64,000 bases of DNA from contig DATJSN010000001.1 of NCBI GenBank assembly GCA_035504095.1, positions 1-64,000 of the forward strand, read 5' to 3'. Of the stretch, positions 53,055 to 62,689 are shown one piece after another; positions within the stretch are counted from its first letter, which is position 1, and every line of letters begins with the position of its first letter. A program made the position numbers and the translations under genes. The notes under the pieces were generated by a model. That model searched no databases. It saw only the letters and a program-made list of their open reading frames with translations, and was not told the DNA's origin. This DNA is from DATJSN01 sp035504095 (GTDB taxonomy: Bacteria > Planctomycetota > Phycisphaerae > WQYP01).

Positions 53055-56000
53055 ATGGGCCTCTTAAATTGGACATATCATAAATTTTTCCATTATTACA
53101 TAATTCCTGTCGTTCTGATTGCGATGTTGGGCTTTATGATTCGTTCAGCCGGCGCCGACGATCAGATTTTTCCCCCGCCGAACCCCGCTACCAGTGTGAT
53201 CGATATTAACGGCCAGGGCTTTACCATCAACGGCAAGCCGGTATTTATTACCTGCGGTTCCATGGATTATGAACGCGTGCCGCCTCAGCTTTGGGCCGAT
53301 CGTCTGATGCGCATGAAACAGGCCGGTTTTAACACCATTGCGACTTACATATACTGGAGTTTTCAGGAACCGCACCAAGGTCAATTCGATTTTACCGGCC
53401 AGCACGATCTTGCCGCGTATCTGGCTCTGGCAAAACAAATGGGTTTGTATGTATTCCTGCGCGTCGGGCCTTATGACAACGGCGAATGGGACAGCGGTGG
53501 TCTTCCGGTCTGGCTGCGTTTTATCCCCGGCCTTTCTGTCCGTGATTCGGACAAGCCATTCATGGACGCGCTGGATAAGTACTTTAATCAGCTTTTGCCC
53601 ATCGTGGCCGCCAACCAGATCAGCAAAGGCGGGCCGGTCATTCTGCTGCAATTGGAAAACGAATATTTTCTGGGAATGAACGGCTATCTTCACAAGGAAG
53701 GGGGCACGGATATACCTAATCCCTACTTCCAGTACCTTCATGACAAACCGGTACAAATGGGAATTAATTTACCCAGTTTTTTCAATGGTATTCACCAGGG
53801 ATACAGCCCTGCAGGATTTTCCCCGGAGCCCGACGGCGGACCGGCCCCGTGGTTTACTTCGGAAATGTGGACGGGCTGGTTTAACCAATACGGCCCCAAT
53901 GATCCACCTGCAGAACGCCATGCCCAGCAGTCTGTATGGCGGGTAATCGCCTACGGCGGCGGTGGATACAATCTTTTCCTGGCGGTTGGCGGAACCAATT
54001 TCGCTCACTGGAATTGCGACACTGTGCAATCCAGCTACGATTTCGGCGCACCCATCGGACAGGCCGGCGATTTGCGATCCATGTATTACAACTACAAACT
54101 GGCGAACTATTTTGCCGACAGTTTCCAACAACTTTTAGCGACGAGTCGAATAACAGGTTCGAATCTTAGCGGTCTTCCCAGCAATATTTTTGCCACGGCA
54201 CGCAGCAGTCCCAACGGAACGATCACATTTTTGGAAAATCGGAGCTTTCAGGATATTCCATGGCAAGCAACGCCGGATTGCCGGATCACGCTTGATGAAG
54301 GAGAAATTTTCCCGGTTGTGCAGAACTTTCCCATAAACGATTCTTTCACGTTAAATGAGTCTTATGTGCGCATTTTCGGCATCCTCAATCAGGGGAACAC
54401 CACGACTCTGGTTATTTATGGCGATCCGGGGCAGCAAGGCCAGGTTCAAATTGGAATTGCTCCCGATGCGGAGCTTGCAGCCAAATCCGACGATTTTATA
54501 GCCGATTCCACCGGCAAAGAGTTCACTTTAAATATAACGTTTCCACAATCCGGTCCGGAATCTTACCTCCTGCAAACTCAAAAAACGGGGCAAACCACCG
54601 GTTCCAATCAGGTCTTACGCGTTCTGGTTGAAAGCACCTCTGAAGCCAAACGTACATGGTTCATGCCGATTCAAGGCCAGCCATCGATTGTTTGCGGTCC
54701 GGATTATGTTTCGCAGAGCGCCTCGGACAACGGCATGATTACGTTGCAAACCGAACGGCCCATTGACGCCGAAAATTCCCAACCCACACTGGCCTATGGC
54801 GCGTATAACCCACAACAGAATAGCGATATTCCCATGCATTTCTCGCCGGTTGCGGGCGCACAGGATCCATCGTCGGCGGATTTAACTCCGCCGCAACTTG
54901 GACCGTGGCGAGTTTTGCGCGCCGATGGTCCGGCAAGCCCTGATTATGACGATTCAAAGTGGCTGTCCACAGCACAGCCTCTGGCGATGGGTGCGGACGA
55001 TTACGACGGCGCTTATGAATGGTATCGCACAACGGTTAATGTCAGTCGGGCCGGTGATTATGTTTTTCAGGCGCCGAATGTACAGGATTCCGGCATTTTG
55101 TTCGTTAACGGCGTTAAAGTTGATACCGATGATCTTTCGCGTCCTACTGTTACCCTGCAGCAGGGAAAGAATACCATTGCAATTCTTACGATCAGTGATG
55201 GACGCAACAAACTTTACAGGTTTACTGGTCTGTTCAATAACGTGGATGCCAAAGGGCTTTTGCCGCCGGTATCGTTGTTGACCACCCAGGGCGCTACCGT
55301 GCAGGTAAACGGGTTGAAATTGCGCCAATTTAATGGTTCGCAGGACCAACTCATTGCACAAATCCTTGCCGATCAGCCCGGCGACGGCTGGACTCCGCTG
55401 GATCAGCAAACATCGCCCACCACCGCACAAAATGGATATGAATGGTTGCATGCCACCCTGCCGCACTTTCCGCCGGGTCGGATGCAAATTTCCATTGCCA
55501 ATCCGCCGCCTGGGACTATCGCCTTTTTCAACTCTCGCCAGATACTCTTACACAGCGTTGGGCAAAATCTCGTTGCGCGTATTGAGTTTTCTGCGGCATC
55601 AAACGCGGACAATTACCTTGACATTGTCGTGCCGAATCCCGTTGCAATCGACAAAAACTTCGGACCAATTTCGATTGCCTCCACGACTTTGGCGCCGGCA
55701 CTGCCCGGTAATGGAAGCATTACCCACTGGCGCATGCATGGCGGACTGGACGTTTCACCCGATGCCACGACAGGCTGGACGGACTATACCCAGGAAGTCG
55801 ATGTTCCGTGTTATTACGCGACAACTTTTACCTGGCAAAAGAACGCCGACGGCGTTGATCCGGTTTTTCGTTTGGCGTGGGGAAACTTGTCCGGCGGATA
55901 TGTCTGGCTTAACGGTCATAACCTGGGCCGCTATCCTGATTCTGTTATGCAGATGGGTATTTATCTGCCGTCATGCTGGATCAATGAGGGCGCTAATTCC

Positions 56001-56129
56001 CTGGTTGTTCTGGATGAAACCGGTCAGTCGCTTGACGGCGTTCACCTGGTGACCGAACGCGTGGCAAGCCGGCAGGAAATTGTGTTGCAGGCCCAGCCAA
56101 ATGCGTCGGGCGGCAGTATGCCCAATTAA
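53055..56129 (+). CDS. GH35 beta-galactosidase, exported
   Basis: 1024 residues from the ATG at 53055 (GGAG upstream; the longer frame opens at 53013). An N-terminal membrane/signal helix lies at about 13-32. The GH35 barrel has FITCGSMDYERVP, AGFNTIATYIYWSFQEP and VGPYDNGEWDSGGLPVWL. The acid/base is Glu203 in LQLENEYFLG and the nucleophile is Glu270 in WFTSEMWTGWF. Beta-sandwich jelly-roll domains follow, with an end block VWLNGHNLGRYPD and MGIYLPSCWI. Removes terminal beta-galactosyl residues from plant or algal polysaccharides. GPYDNGEW differs from the usual GPYICAEW and may affect the -1 subsite. Confidence 0.9.
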   Translation: MGLLNWTYHKFFHYYIIPVVLIAMLGFMIRSAGADDQIFPPPNPATSVIDINGQGFTINGKPVFITCGSMDYERVPPQLWADRLMRMKQAGFNTIATYIYWSFQEPHQGQFDFTGQHDLAAYLALAKQMGLYVFLRVGPYDNGEWDSGGLPVWLRFIPGLSVRDSDKPFMDALDKYFNQLLPIVAANQISKGGPVILLQLENEYFLGMNGYLHKEGGTDIPNPYFQYLHDKPVQMGINLPSFFNGIHQGYSPAGFSPEPDGGPAPWFTSEMWTGWFNQYGPNDPPAERHAQQSVWRVIAYGGGGYNLFLAVGGTNFAHWNCDTVQSSYDFGAPIGQAGDLRSMYYNYKLANYFADSFQQLLATSRITGSNLSGLPSNIFATARSSPNGTITFLENRSFQDIPWQATPDCRITLDEGEIFPVVQNFPINDSFTLNESYVRIFGILNQGNTTTLVIYGDPGQQGQVQIGIAPDAELAAKSDDFIADSTGKEFTLNITFPQSGPESYLLQTQKTGQTTGSNQVLRVLVESTSEAKRTWFMPIQGQPSIVCGPDYVSQSASDNGMITLQTERPIDAENSQPTLAYGAYNPQQNSDIPMHFSPVAGAQDPSSADLTPPQLGPWRVLRADGPASPDYDDSKWLSTAQPLAMGADDYDGAYEWYRTTVNVSRAGDYVFQAPNVQDSGILFVNGVKVDTDDLSRPTVTLQQGKNTIAILTISDGRNKLYRFTGLFNNVDAKGLLPPVSLLTTQGATVQVNGLKLRQFNGSQDQLIAQILADQPGDGWTPLDQQTSPTTAQNGYEWLHATLPHFPPGRMQISIANPPPGTIAFFNSRQILLHSVGQNLVARIEFSAASNADNYLDIVVPNPVAIDKNFGPISIASTTLAPALPGNGSITHWRMHGGLDVSPDATTGWTDYTQEVDVPCYYATTFTWQKNADGVDPVFRLAWGNLSGGYVWLNGHNLGRYPDSVMQMGIYLPSCWINEGANSLVVLDETGQSLDGVHLVTERVASRQEIVLQAQPNASGGSMPN

Positions 56130-56140
56130 TTGGCCCAAAG

Positions 56141-56833
56141 TTAATTTGTCGTTGGCATAATAGATTTGGCGATCGCCCGTGCCATATATGCTTCGCCACT
56201 CGTATTGGGATGAATGCCATCGGCATTGTAATACTTCGCGTCTTTAGGCAACTGGCCTTGAATATCGATCACGGAAATATGACATTCAGCGGCGATCTGC
56301 TGAATGTCAGGGATGATTCCTTTAATGATATTGTCTTCGCTGATGGAAAATCGATCAGTCAGTGCTGGTGGGGGCGTACAGATGAAAATTGTTGGATGTG
56401 ACGGCAGGTTCGTAAAATGGTCGATCATGGCCTTGGCATCATCAGAGAATTCATCTGAATGCTTAGACCAGTTGTATGTTTTGCTGTCGTTGGTCCCCAG
56501 CATGATAATCACAATATCTGGATTGAAGGCGGTCGCTTTTGTAAATTCCTTCGTCGTCCAATAGGGTAGATTGCCCTTTTTTAACATCGTTGCACCACTG
56601 TGGCCGAAATTTTCCACATCATAGCCCGGCCCCAAAAGCGATTGTAGAACCGCCGGCCAGGATTTGTGTAGCCGATCGGGAATAATCCCAAAGGTAATAC
56701 TATCTCCTACACAGGCCACTTTAATGACGGCAGGTTTGCTTTGCGCCATGCTGAAAGTTACTCCAATCAGCAGAGCGGCAGCGAGAACCATTTTTTGAAA
56801 AATATTTATGGGATATCGAATAAAACGCGGCAT
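56141..56833 (-). CDS. Secreted SGNH/GDSL hydrolase
   Basis: About 230 residues from the ATG at 56833 (an ATG four codons earlier is possible). Signal peptide PINIFQKMVLAAALLIGVTFSMA. All SGNH blocks are present: VGDSITFG (nucleophile Ser), NFGHSGAT, IIMLGTNDS (Asn) and DGIHPNTSGE with Asp and His. Esterase or acetyl-xylan/rhamnogalacturonan-type deacetylase. It converges with the GH35 gene, and a polysaccharide-degrading partnership is plausible. Confidence 0.9.
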   Translation of the reverse strand: MPRFIRYPINIFQKMVLAAALLIGVTFSMAQSKPAVIKVACVGDSITFGIIPDRLHKSWPAVLQSLLGPGYDVENFGHSGATMLKKGNLPYWTTKEFTKATAFNPDIVIIMLGTNDSKTYNWSKHSDEFSDDAKAMIDHFTNLPSHPTIFICTPPPALTDRFSISEDNIIKGIIPDIQQIAAECHISVIDIQGQLPKDAKYYNADGIHPNTSGEAYMARAIAKSIMPTTN

Positions 56834-56936
56834 AATGAGCCCCAATAATCTTGAGATAACTCCAGCAAAGTTAAAAACAATCAGGCTTCTTATGGACCCA
56901 ATGTCAGCAGCCGATTATGCTTTAAACGATAGTTGA

Positions 56937-58553
56937 ATGAATTTCATGCATAAATTTCGTCCATCTGAGCCGCGGTTCCGGCGACAGCCGCTTTATTGCG
57001 GCATTTGTTTTATTATCCTTTTATTTATTTCGCAGAATTTGCAGGCCCAGGGTTTGTTGCCGCCCGCCGTGGCTGTCGCGCCGATTCAAAAAGTCGCCCA
57101 CCAACGGGCCGCGATTATTTCCATACTCGGGGCGATTGATCAAATCACATTCAATAGCGTCCAGCGTCGCATCAATGATGCGCGCAAACTCGGCGACGAT
57201 ATTATCATTTTTCAGATCGACAGCCGCGGCGGTCTGCTTGGCTCAGCGCTGCAAATCAGTCAATTAATTCGAAGTCTCAGCGTACCTACTGTCGCTTACA
57301 TAGATAATTCCGCCATCGGTCCGGCACTGATCATCGCGGCTTCGTGTCGGCAGATCGTGATGACCTCCTCCGCTGCGATAGGCGACGGCGAGCAATTTCA
57401 ACTGACAGGAGATCCTGCTAATCAGGCCGTCCAGAATCCGAATGCCAGGAGCCAGTCGCCGGTTCTGAGCGATCTACAGGCGTCCGCGGCGGCCAATGGT
57501 TATCCGCTCCTGATCCTGCTGGGAATGGTTGACCGTCAGGTGGTCATCGATCAGTTTCAGAATAATCTCACCGGTCGCACGCTGTACGTTGGGCAGGTGG
57601 ATGCCCAAAATTTATTGAAATTTCAGCAGGTCGTTCCCGGTCAACCGCCGGTGCACCCGTGGGTTTTTGTCAGCCGAATGAAAAGTGCTGATACATTGCT
57701 TACCATTGGAACATCGCAGGCGCTCAACGTGCATTTATGCCAGGCCCGCGCGGACTCAGTGGAACAATTACCTGCGCTGTTGAATATCGTCGGCCCTCAA
57801 GTGGACGTATTGGATGAAAATGCTCTGGAAATAACAGCGCGATGGCTTTCCGGCCCGGATATTCGTTTCCTTCTTCTGGTTTTGATGATTGTATTTGTCT
57901 ATATGGAATTAAGCCATCCGGGGACAATGTTTTTTGGAGGGTTGGCGCTCCTGGCCCTTTTTTTACTCCTGTGCGGGCCGCTGCTTGCCGGTGTGGCTCA
58001 ATGGTGGGAAATCCTGCCGATTGCCCTGGGCATCCTGTTGATCATTTTCGATATGGTGCATTTCGGTGGACTGGGGCTGCTGGCCGTTCCCGGCGTGCTG
58101 TTAATTCTCCTGGGTCTTTTGGCGAGTTTCCTTCCGTTTGGGGAATTACCTTCCGATGCCACCGCGTTTTTTTCGGCGTTTCAAACCGGTCTTACGGTGG
58201 TCATCCTGGGTATTTTAACCGGTTCCGTGATCATTGCCTTGCTGATGCGCTATCTGCGTATTACCCCCGGATTCAACCGCTTGATGCTCCCACCGGCTAC
58301 GGAGCCCCTGCCGGCCCAATCGCCTTCAATTCAGGAAGTATTTATTGGCGCTGTCGGACGTGCTCTGACTGATCTGCGGCCCGCCGGCAAAGTTCAATTT
58401 GATGATTACCTGGCGGATGCGGTTTCTGATTCCGGTTTTGTGTCCGCTGGTTCGACAGTGCAGGTTTTTCAAATCACTGAGGGCCAGATTATTGTACGGC
58501 CGCTTCCCGATGAGCAAAATACCGGAAAAGTTTCCGGAACCGTAGTACAATAA
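56937..58553 (+). CDS. NfeD-type membrane serine-protease-like protein (ClpP-like + NfeD)
   Basis: 538 residues. Signal helix about 21-38, then a ClpP/crotonase-like protease domain (about 55-290) with FQIDSRGGLLGSAL and IVMTSSAAIGDGEQF. Four or five membrane helices follow at about 302-440, then an NfeD OB-fold at about 465-538. In the 1510-N family the catalytic Ser sits in an SAG motif; here the equivalent region reads NSAIGPALII, so the Ser may be displaced or lost. The membrane role is probably in stress or lipid-raft organisation with the next gene, which starts 5 bp downstream. Confidence 0.82.
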   Translation: MNFMHKFRPSEPRFRRQPLYCGICFIILLFISQNLQAQGLLPPAVAVAPIQKVAHQRAAIISILGAIDQITFNSVQRRINDARKLGDDIIIFQIDSRGGLLGSALQISQLIRSLSVPTVAYIDNSAIGPALIIAASCRQIVMTSSAAIGDGEQFQLTGDPANQAVQNPNARSQSPVLSDLQASAAANGYPLLILLGMVDRQVVIDQFQNNLTGRTLYVGQVDAQNLLKFQQVVPGQPPVHPWVFVSRMKSADTLLTIGTSQALNVHLCQARADSVEQLPALLNIVGPQVDVLDENALEITARWLSGPDIRFLLLVLMIVFVYMELSHPGTMFFGGLALLALFLLLCGPLLAGVAQWWEILPIALGILLIIFDMVHFGGLGLLAVPGVLLILLGLLASFLPFGELPSDATAFFSAFQTGLTVVILGILTGSVIIALLMRYLRITPGFNRLMLPPATEPLPAQSPSIQEVFIGAVGRALTDLRPAGKVQFDDYLADAVSDSGFVSAGSTVQVFQITEGQIIVRPLPDEQNTGKVSGTVVQ

Positions 58554-58558
58554 GTTTT

Positions 58559-59089
58559 ATGCACTGGGATCTGGTCTTTACCGTTATTTTGCTTTTTTTG
58601 GCCGCCGCGGCGAGTCTTTTTGCGGAGTTGTTTGTTCCAGCCCATGGCCTGCTGGCGTTGATTTGCGCTGCTTTGACCATTGCCGGTGTAGCGGTCTGTT
58701 TTTTTATTTCCCAAATAGTGGGGATATTCTGTGCGATCGCAACGGTGATCTGTCTGCCCGTTGTGTTTTATCTGGCCATAAAATTTTATCCCTTGACCCC
58801 GGTGGGGCGTCGCGTGGTTCTCGGCCGACCTGATCCTGAATCGACAAAAGGTTTTGCTTCTCAGCAATCACAACTTGCGGCGATGGTTGGCCAGGAAGGC
58901 GTCGCGGCAACCGTTCTTCGTCCCGTTGGCACTTGTGTTTTCGGATCGCAGCGTATTGCCTGTGTCAGCGAAAGCCTGGTGATTGCCGCCGGCACTCCTG
59001 TTCGCGCAATGAGCGTTTCCGGTGGTCAACTCATTGTTCGTCCTTTGACGCCTGCAACGGCGGCGCGTCCCGCGGACTCAAAGGTTTGA
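58559..59089 (+). CDS. NfeD-like membrane protein
   Basis: 176 residues: two or three membrane helices at about 6-75 (VFTVILLFLAAAASLFAELFVP...) and an NfeD-type OB domain at about 105-165 (GQEGVAATVLRPVGTCVFGSQRIACVSE...VSGGQLIVRPL). Second, protease-free member of an adjacent NfeD pair and likely partner of the 56937 product. Its stop overlaps the start of the endonuclease IV gene. Confidence 0.85.
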   Translation: MHWDLVFTVILLFLAAAASLFAELFVPAHGLLALICAALTIAGVAVCFFISQIVGIFCAIATVICLPVVFYLAIKFYPLTPVGRRVVLGRPDPESTKGFASQQSQLAAMVGQEGVAATVLRPVGTCVFGSQRIACVSESLVIAAGTPVRAMSVSGGQLIVRPLTPATAARPADSKV

Positions 59090-60033
59090 TGATGTTTGGA
59101 TCACATCTTTCCATCGCCGGCGGACTTTATCGCGCCATAGTTGAAGCTGACTTACTGGGCTTCCAAACTGTTCAGATTTTTACGCGAAATCAGCAGCAAT
59201 GGCGTGCGCCGCCGCTGACAGCGGACGCTATCGACCGCTTCCGAGCCGCTATGGCTGCCGCCGGTTTCAAGTTTGCCGTCGCTCACGATTCTTATCTGAC
59301 GAATCTCGCCGCGTCTGACGAACAATTGCGGCTCAAAAGTATCAACGCTTTTTCCAATGAACTCCTCCGATGCGATCAACTCGGCGTGAGTTTTCTGGTA
59401 ACCCATTCCGGTGCTCATGGTGGCGCTGGTGAAAGCGTCGGCATACGCCGTATTGTGGACGCACTCAACATAGTCATTGAACAAAATAGTTCCGGCGCCG
59501 CCGTTATTTGTCTGGAGACCACTGCGGGGCAGGGTACGTCCATCGGTTGGCGATTTGAGCATTTGCGCGACATTATCGCTGGAATAAAGCGTACTGATCG
59601 AATAGCCGTATGCGTTGATACCTGTCATATTCTTGCCGCTGGTTACAACATTACTACCGCTGATGGAGTCGCGTCCGTTTTTGAAGAATTCGATCGTCTC
59701 GTTGGTTTTAATCGGATTAAGGTGATACACATGAATGACAGCCGCAAACCTTTGGGCAGCAGGGTGGACCGTCATGCCCACATAGGCTTTGGTTACGCAG
59801 GACTACCTATCTTCTCTTATATTTGTCGCGAGCCTCGGCTGGTGAACGTACCCAAGATACTTGAAACACCTAAAGAATTCGCACCCGATGGCCGCGCTTG
59901 GGATAACATTAATTTAAAATTGCTTCAAGCGCTGGCGGCCGGAAAAAATGTATGCATTAAACCAATTAAATCGAAGATGAAAGTTGCAGAAAAACATCGA
60001 ATTCATCCGATGAAAAAGAAAGTCAGATTCTAA
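59089..60033 (+). CDS. nfo: Deoxyribonuclease IV (apurinic/apyrimidinic endonuclease)
   Basis: 314 residues from the ATG at 59089, overlapping the previous stop as TGATG. Cuts DNA at abasic sites during base excision repair with three zinc ions. Hallmarks: FGSHLSIAGG, FTRNQQQW, VAHDSYLTNLA, VTHSGAHGG, ICLETTAGQG, VCVDTCHILAAGY, and VIHMNDSRKPLGSRVDRHAHIGFGYAG with zinc-binding Asp/His. A basic tail (about 285-314, KPIKSKMKVAEKHRIHPMKKKVRF) extends beyond the usual end and may bind DNA. Confidence 0.93.
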   Translation: MMFGSHLSIAGGLYRAIVEADLLGFQTVQIFTRNQQQWRAPPLTADAIDRFRAAMAAAGFKFAVAHDSYLTNLAASDEQLRLKSINAFSNELLRCDQLGVSFLVTHSGAHGGAGESVGIRRIVDALNIVIEQNSSGAAVICLETTAGQGTSIGWRFEHLRDIIAGIKRTDRIAVCVDTCHILAAGYNITTADGVASVFEEFDRLVGFNRIKVIHMNDSRKPLGSRVDRHAHIGFGYAGLPIFSYICREPRLVNVPKILETPKEFAPDGRAWDNINLKLLQALAAGKNVCIKPIKSKMKVAEKHRIHPMKKKVRF

Positions 60034-60071
60034 GGCCTCTTACATCAGTCGTAATCTTCAGGAGGCTTGTT

Positions 60072-61694
60072 ATGACATGGATTGCCGCCGCCGTCTTCAT
60101 CAACGATGACGTTCCCGCCATGCTCAATTTGATTCAGGAATGTGCCGTCCAGGGTGCGGACATGATCGAACTGCGCTGTGATACCTGCTCCAAGCAGGCA
60201 ATGGAGACTGTGCTGCGCGATCCGGCGGTGCGCCAGTTGCGCTTGCTGGTGACAATTCGTCCACCGTGGGAAGGAGGGCGCTTTGCCGGATCGGAATCTG
60301 ATCGTCTGGAATTAATGGTCGCAGCCTGCCGTTTGAAGCCGGATTTTGTTGATATTGAGCTTGAGGCATGGAAAAACAATCCAAAATTTCCACAGAGGCT
60401 ATTGCCTTTGTTGGCTCGTCCTTCACTTGAGGACGCGTCTGCTGGTGCAAAACGTCTGCCTGGTCCGCAGTTGGTCATTTCCAGCCATGATTTTTCTGGT
60501 CGGCCTCCGGACCTGGATGGTCGATTCGCCGCGCTTGCTTCTGTTCAAGAGGCGGCGGTTCTTAAATTGTCTTATAAAGCCAACAATTCGCTCGATGCTC
60601 TTGAAGCATTGGCGCTTTATCCTAAATTAACCGAAAAATATCGACGGCCTCTGGTGGTTATTGCGATGGGTGAAGATGGACAGATATCGCGTTTCCTGTC
60701 CGCTAAATTTGGTGCGGCGTTCACCTTTGCCACTCCCAATCATTCCGCCGGTACAGCACCCGGGCAACCAAGAATCGGCGACCTTGTCAATGTTTATCGT
60801 TTCCGTCAGCAAGCGCTGCACTGGGGGGTATATGGTGTGATTGGCTGGCCCGTGGCGCATTCGATTAGTCCCATTATTCACAATGCCGCTTTCACCCACA
60901 TCGGTTTCGACGCTGTTTACGTACCAATGCTGGTCGCGCCGGGATATGACAATTTCGCGGCTTTCATTGACGCCGCACGGAAATGTCCGCAGTTGAATTT
61001 ACAGGGATTAAGCATCACGATTCCTCATAAGGAAAATGCGCTCGAATATGTTCGTCGTAATGGAGGAGAAATTGATCCGACCAGCAAAGCCATAGGCGTT
61101 GTCAATACAATCTTTCTGAATACCAATCCTATTCAGGGAATTAATTCCGACTGGACGGGGGCGATCAAGGCCATGGAAATTGTCGGGGGAATTGGGAAAA
61201 AAGAGTTTAAACAGCGCGCCGCTGCAGTTATCGGCGCCGGCGGCGCCGCCCGTTCTATTGTCGCCGGGCTGGCATCCCTGGACGCTAATGTCACCGTATT
61301 TAACCGTACACTGGACCGTGCTAAAACACTGGCTCAACAATTCAACGGCAAAACGGGCCGAGTCCAGGCGGCGCCATTTGAGCAGATCGGTAGAGAAAAA
61401 TTCGACCTGTTGATTAATTGTACTTCTGTGGGTATGTATCCCGATTCCAGCGGTTTGCCGATTCCGGAAACGTTAAATTTTGCCCCGGGTCAGATTGTTT
61501 TTGACACGGTTTATAATCCGCGCCAGACGCGTTTGCTCAAATTGGCACAGAGCCGCGGTGCAATCGCTGTCCCAGGTCTGGAAATGCTGCTGCATCAGGC
61601 TGAAGTTCAATTTTCCGGTTTTGCCAAAACCAAAGCGCCAATGGAAATTATGCATGCTGCTGCCGAGTCCGCGCTGGCCGCGATGGGGCAATAA
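60072..61694 (+). CDS. aroDE: Bifunctional type I 3-dehydroquinate dehydratase / shikimate dehydrogenase
   Basis: 540 residues preceded by AGGAGG. Residues about 1-240 are AroD: MIELRCD, FVDIELE, ISSHDF (catalytic His) and AVLKLSYKAN (Schiff-base Lys). Residues about 255-540 are AroE: GVIGWPVAHSISPIIHNAAF, GLSITIPHKENAL (catalytic Lys), GAGGAARSIVAGL (Rossmann) and LINCTSVGMYPD. This catalyses two consecutive steps from dehydroquinate to shikimate, in the order found in plants and some bacteria (Planctomycetes, Chlamydiae). It follows nfo by 38 bp and may be in the nfeD-nfeD-nfo transcript. Confidence 0.95.
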   Translation: MTWIAAAVFINDDVPAMLNLIQECAVQGADMIELRCDTCSKQAMETVLRDPAVRQLRLLVTIRPPWEGGRFAGSESDRLELMVAACRLKPDFVDIELEAWKNNPKFPQRLLPLLARPSLEDASAGAKRLPGPQLVISSHDFSGRPPDLDGRFAALASVQEAAVLKLSYKANNSLDALEALALYPKLTEKYRRPLVVIAMGEDGQISRFLSAKFGAAFTFATPNHSAGTAPGQPRIGDLVNVYRFRQQALHWGVYGVIGWPVAHSISPIIHNAAFTHIGFDAVYVPMLVAPGYDNFAAFIDAARKCPQLNLQGLSITIPHKENALEYVRRNGGEIDPTSKAIGVVNTIFLNTNPIQGINSDWTGAIKAMEIVGGIGKKEFKQRAAAVIGAGGAARSIVAGLASLDANVTVFNRTLDRAKTLAQQFNGKTGRVQAAPFEQIGREKFDLLINCTSVGMYPDSSGLPIPETLNFAPGQIVFDTVYNPRQTRLLKLAQSRGAIAVPGLEMLLHQAEVQFSGFAKTKAPMEIMHAAAESALAAMGQ

Positions 61695-61722
61695 ATTCAA
61701 CATTACAAAATAAAGCGGGAAT

Positions 61723-62430
61723 CTAGAGTTTAAAAAATTCAGTCATTACCGTGTTAATGGCGTTTTGAGTATCTTCTCGCGTGCCGGCGGCACTGACCAG
61801 GCGATATTTTTCCGGGTATTTTTTTACCTGCTCCAAAAATCCTTCGCGGACCCGGCGATGAAAGTCCGCAACCCGCGTTTCAATGCGATCATGAAAGAGT
61901 CCCGGCTGGGCTCCATGTCCGCGTTTGGCCGTGGACTGCATGCGGGTCATAGCCAGTTCCACGGGTATATCCATAATAATGGTTAAATCGGGCCAAAGGC
62001 CTTCGGTTGCCGCCTCGGCCACCTGGGTGATCTCTTTGGGTTCCAACCCGCCGGCTGCCCCCTGATAGGCCAGGGTGCTGCTGGTAAATCGATCTGAAAG
62101 AACCGTTTGTTTATTTTGAAGAGCTGGTTTTATTTCTTCAGAGACCAGTTGGGCTCGACTGGCCATGTATAGGAGCATCTCGGTTCGAATGCTCATACCG
62201 TCGCCTTTGGACGTAAGCAAAATTTCGCGTATTTGCTCTCCGATGGAGGTACCGCCTGGATCCCGTACCCTTCGAACGGTAATTCCGTTTTTCGTCAATA
62301 TTTCTTCCAGGAAGTCCAGTTGGGTGGTCTTACCACAACCGTCCAGACCATCAAAAACAATGAATTTCCCGGCTAATACCCCTAATTTTTTGGTTTTTCC
62401 CGCTGTTTGAGCTTTTCCATCTTTAGTCAT
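61723..62430 (-). CDS. tmk: Thymidylate kinase
   Basis: 235 residues from the ATG at 62430, chosen because AGGG precedes it; the frame runs on upstream to 62640 without family similarity. Phosphorylates dTMP to dTDP. P-loop FDGLDGCGKTTQ, the DPGGTSIGEQIR loop (DR-like DP motif with Asp), SDRFTSSTLAYQGAAGGL, and the lid region TAKRGHGAQPGLFHDR. About 25 extra residues precede the P-loop domain. It converges with aroDE. Confidence 0.9.
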   Translation of the reverse strand: MTKDGKAQTAGKTKKLGVLAGKFIVFDGLDGCGKTTQLDFLEEILTKNGITVRRVRDPGGTSIGEQIREILLTSKGDGMSIRTEMLLYMASRAQLVSEEIKPALQNKQTVLSDRFTSSTLAYQGAAGGLEPKEITQVAEAATEGLWPDLTIIMDIPVELAMTRMQSTAKRGHGAQPGLFHDRIETRVADFHRRVREGFLEQVKKYPEKYRLVSAAGTREDTQNAINTVMTEFFKL

Positions 62431-62689
62431 CTTCATCCCTGTTTTGTACGCCCATGTTACCATCAGGTCAACGCATATTTTATCGCTCTCCAATTTCCAT
62501 GCGTTTTTGACCGATAGTGTAGTTATGAATTCCGGGCTATTACCTTGTACTTTGCACCCTGTTACCTGTTTTCTTAATAATATGCAACCACGGTTAAAAC
62601 ATTGCGTTATTACCATTAACCAATGGAGGATCTGACACACCGAGTTCGAGAAATGGATGCCTTAAATTCACGTGTTGATGGGTGAGGAC

